The notes under the pieces were generated by a model. That model was not told the DNA's origin. It made no database searches and was given only the letters and a program-made list of their open reading frames with translations. Below, piece by piece: positions 32,532 to 34,641 of a stretch of DNA of 34,641 nucleotides; position 1 is the stretch's first letter; each line of letters starts with the position of its first letter. Location of the stretch: assembly GCA_022241475.1 (NCBI GenBank), contig JAKOMT010000014.1:1-34641 (forward strand), read 5' to 3'. The DNA is from Microvirga sp. (GTDB lineage: Bacteria; Pseudomonadota; Alphaproteobacteria; Rhizobiales; Beijerinckiaceae). The position numbers and the translations under genes were made by a program.

Positions 32532-33242
32532 GTGACGCCGGGTTTCGAATGGGTGGACTACCTCGCGATCGCGTTCTTCATCGCCTCGTGGTCGGGCTAC
32601 CATATCGCGGTCGAGAAGCTCTCCGCCTCGCGCAACAGCCTCAACGAGCGCATGTCGCACTACCGGCGCGCGTGGATGGCGCAACTCGTGCGCCGCGAGA
32701 ACCGCATCGTCGATTCGACCATCCTCGCCTCCCTGCAGAACGGCACGGCCTTCTTCGCCTCGACCTCGCTCTTCGCCATCGCCGGCGTCCTGACTCTGTT
32801 GCAGGCGACCGACACCGCGCTCTCGATCTTCGCCGACATGCCCTTCGGCGTCGAGACCACGCGCCTCGCCTTCGAGGCCAAGGTCGGGGGGCTCGGAATC
32901 ATCTTCGTCTACGCCTTCTTCAAGTTCGCCTGGTCCTACCGGCTGTTCAACTACGCGGCGATCCTCATCGGCGCGATCGACGTCGACGGGAAGAGCCAGG
33001 CCGCGCGCGAGGGCGCGGCGCGGGCCGCCGCCATGAGCATCGCGGCCGGACGCCATTTCAACCGGGGACAACGCGCCTTCTTCTTCGCGCTGGGCTATCT
33101 CGGATGGTTCATCAGCCCCTATGTGCTGATCGCGGCGACCGCCGCGGTGCTCGTCGTGATGTGGCGGCGCCAATTCGGCTCCGACGCGCTCGACGCCCTC
33201 GACGCGCAGGCGACCGATACGGGGAATAAGGACGAGGCATGA
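32532..33242 (+). CDS. DUF599 family membrane protein
   Basis: About 236 residues with four or five hydrophobic segments: YLAIAFFIASWSGYHIAV, LFAIAGVLTLLQA, LGIIFVYAFFKFAWSYRLFN and the C-terminal GYLGWFISPYVLIAATAAVL. SLNERMSHYRRAWMAQLVRRENRI and DSTILASLQNGTAFFASTSL are the conserved parts of DUF599. The GTG at 32532 gives the usual short N-terminus and has GGGGGTGG just before it; an upstream GTG at 32472 adds 20 hydrophilic residues and is less likely. Function is unknown. The stop overlaps the next start by 4 nt. Confidence 0.85.
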   Translation: MTPGFEWVDYLAIAFFIASWSGYHIAVEKLSASRNSLNERMSHYRRAWMAQLVRRENRIVDSTILASLQNGTAFFASTSLFAIAGVLTLLQATDTALSIFADMPFGVETTRLAFEAKVGGLGIIFVYAFFKFAWSYRLFNYAAILIGAIDVDGKSQAAREGAARAAAMSIAAGRHFNRGQRAFFFALGYLGWFISPYVLIAATAAVLVVMWRRQFGSDALDALDAQATDTGNKDEA

Positions 33243-33529
33243 GCGCGCCAAAAATCGACGACGCCGAGATCACCCGCGTCATCCGCGAGCTCGTCGCCGC
33301 GCGCGGGGCGGGCAAGACGATCTGCCCCTCCGAAGTCGCGCGCGCGGTGGCGGGACCCGACGAGAAGCTCTGGAGCCGCCTGATGCAGCCCGTGCGCCGC
33401 GCCGCGATCCGGCTCGCCAAGGCGGGGGACGTGACGATCATGCGCAAGGGCAAGCCCGCCGATCCCGACGACTTCAAGGGGGTCTACCGGATCGGCTGCG
33501 GACCGGAGGGCGGCGAGACCTCAGAATAG
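33239..33529 (+). CDS. DUF3253 family protein
   Basis: A 96-residue soluble protein with EITRVIRELVAARGAGKTIC, PSEVARAVAG, LWSRLMQPVRRAAIRLAKAG and DDFKGVYRI. This is the DUF3253 pattern, a small winged-helix-like family of unknown function. It is translationally coupled to the DUF599 gene (ATGA overlap). Confidence 0.88.
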   Translation: MSAPKIDDAEITRVIRELVAARGAGKTICPSEVARAVAGPDEKLWSRLMQPVRRAAIRLAKAGDVTIMRKGKPADPDDFKGVYRIGCGPEGGETSE

Positions 33530-33533
33530 ATTC

Positions 33534-33561
33534 TTGAATATCAGGTTTTAATTCCTATATT
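33534..33561 (+). promoter_or_regulatory. Sigma70-like promoter before the CHAP-like gene
   Basis: TTGAAT at 33534-33539 and TATATT at 33556-33561 are spaced by 16 bp in a short AT-rich patch that stands out from the GC-rich surroundings. The gene start at 33591 has GGAGG 7 bases upstream. Confidence 0.6.
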
Positions 33562-33590
33562 GCTCCTCCTGATCATGACGGAGGACGGAC

Positions 33591-34340
33591 ATGCTGCTGC
33601 GCAAGGGTTCCACGGGACAAGCTGTGCGTGAATTGAGCGAGGCCCTGCTCGCTCTGGGCCGGGTCGGGGTCGCCACGGACGTCTTCGACGCGCGCCTCGA
33701 TCGGACCGTTCGGGCCTTCCAGACCCAAAATCTCGATCCGCGCGGCGAGCCGCTGGTCGTCGACGGAATCGTCGGCCCGTTGACCCGCTTTGCGATCGAC
33801 GCGGCCCTCGGCGCGCGCGACGCCCTGGCTGTCGTGGACGAAGACGAGCCCCTGAGCCCCTTCGGCGACGTCGCGCTCTCCGTCGCGCGCGAGGAGGCGG
33901 CGCGCGGCGCCGGCGAGGCCGCCGGGAACAACCGGGGAGCCGACATCCGCGCCTATCTCGACGGACGCGCTACGGAGGGATCGGACTGGTGCGCGGGCTT
34001 CGTCAGTTGGTGTCACCGTGAGGGCGCGCGGCGTCTCGGACGCGCCATGCCCTTCCGCTACTCGCTCGGCGCCCGCGACATCCGCAACCAGTTCCGCGAG
34101 CGGGGCTGGGATTACTCGCCGAGCGCGGCCCACCCGCCCCGCCCGGGCGACATCGTCGTCTGGTGGCGTGGCGCCGTGAGCGGCTGGCAAGGGCATATCG
34201 GCCTCGTCGAACGCTGCGTCGACGGAATTCTGACGACGATCGAGGGCAATCGCGGGCCCTTTCCGTCCCGGGTGTCGCGGTATCGCTACGTGCTGGGTCG
34301 TATGGAGCGGCTGCTCGGTTTCGGGAGGGTTCGCGCGTGA
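33591..34340 (+). CDS. Peptidoglycan-binding plus CHAP-like amidase/endopeptidase protein
   Basis: The 249-residue protein has a PG_binding_1 domain at about 1-75 (LLRKGSTGQAVRELSEALLA, DGIVGPLTRFAIDAAL) and a CHAP/NlpC-like catalytic part at about 90-240. The catalytic Cys134 lies in SDWCAGFVSWC and His202 in WQGHIGLVE; GDIVVWWRG precedes it and IEGN follows. Such proteins cut peptidoglycan and occur both as phage endolysins and as host enzymes. No signal peptide is seen, so a prophage-type or holin-dependent enzyme is possible. The gene has its own promoter and does not overlap DUF3253. Confidence 0.85.
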   Translation: MLLRKGSTGQAVRELSEALLALGRVGVATDVFDARLDRTVRAFQTQNLDPRGEPLVVDGIVGPLTRFAIDAALGARDALAVVDEDEPLSPFGDVALSVAREEAARGAGEAAGNNRGADIRAYLDGRATEGSDWCAGFVSWCHREGARRLGRAMPFRYSLGARDIRNQFRERGWDYSPSAAHPPRPGDIVVWWRGAVSGWQGHIGLVERCVDGILTTIEGNRGPFPSRVSRYRYVLGRMERLLGFGRVRA

Positions 34341-34342
34341 CT

Positions 34343-34417
34343 GTGTTTCGCGCTGGCGCGAGCCTGCGCCGTCTCCTGCGGGGGAGCGCTTCAGCTTCGC
34401 GCTGACGCGCGAAACAC
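34343..34417. repeat. 11-bp inverted repeat between the CHAP-like gene and IS110 transposase
   Basis: GTGTTTCGCGC at 34343-34353 and GCGCGAAACAC at 34407-34417 are exact reverse complements with a 53-nt loop. The loop contains further GCGC/GAGC complementarity. It may be a terminator for the CHAP-like gene or belong to the non-coding end of the IS110 element. Confidence 0.4.
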
Positions 34418-34454
34418 CCCACCCTAGCCCTCCCCTTAGCGACTGTCTTGCGGG

Positions 34455-34641
<187 letters not shown>

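Overview
The window is high-GC DNA with short intergenic gaps and GTG/TTG starts as well as ATG. It carries an alphaproteobacterial gene set: an HWE-family histidine kinase, trpGDC followed by moaC-moeA, a CenR-like regulator, a PmtA-like methyltransferase and a Zur-type zinc operon. I infer a member of the order Hyphomicrobiales, probably near Methylobacteriaceae/Salinarimonadaceae. The species cannot be told from this sequence.

Region 1 (1-8558) looks like a decayed genomic island or mobile-element hotspot. It starts with the C-terminal end of an IS3-family transposase. Next comes a small type I-E CRISPR array (7 repeats, 6 spacers of exactly 32 bp) with no cas genes in view. A three-PAS HWE histidine kinase follows with its single-domain response regulator, then a truncated alcohol dehydrogenase pseudogene and a PAS-GGDEF diguanylate cyclase. 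After these lie a shattered RuvC-like resolvase gene, fragments of other IS3 elements, and a large tyrosine integrase split by one in-frame TGA. The integrase sits 84 bp from the 3' end of a tRNA-Met(CAT) gene, the usual arrangement for a tRNA-targeting island.

Region 2 (8559-16019) is core-like. It holds tRNA-Met, a PmtA-like methyltransferase and mnmA. A three-gene translationally coupled operon follows (HAD-UbiA prenyltransferase fusion, GtrA-like protein, polytopic GT-C-like protein) that looks like a polyprenyl-phosphate-sugar pathway. A transglutaminase-like protein, tRNA-Leu(TAA) and a LOG-family phosphoribohydrolase complete the region.

Region 3 (16146-25091) has a membrane-anchored LysM protein and the compact run trpG-trpD-trpC-moaC-moeA (tryptophan and molybdenum cofactor synthesis). 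A convergent L,D-transpeptidase-fold gene comes next. A signalling run follows: CenR-like OmpR regulator, cyclic-nucleotide-binding-domain protein and SpoIIAA/STAS-like protein. An SDR oxidoreductase ends the region.

Region 4 (25110-34641) has htrA-rarA on the minus strand, then a zinc uptake operon on the plus strand. That operon begins with a 59-codon His-rich membrane microprotein that directly abuts a near-perfect Zur-box-like palindrome and overlaps znuC by 4 nt. It continues with znuC, znuB and znuA, whose signal-peptide codons contain a second Zur-like palindrome. A CobW/G3E zinc GTPase lies behind a strong hairpin. Rhodanese, DUF599, DUF3253 and peptidoglycan-binding/CHAP-like genes follow, and the window ends in the C-terminus of an IS110-family transposase.

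The most interesting candidates are the zinc-operon microprotein with its apparently leaderless Zur-controlled start, the second palindrome hidden inside znuA, and the HAD-UbiA/GtrA/GT-C operon. All family names come from reading motifs; no database search was run.
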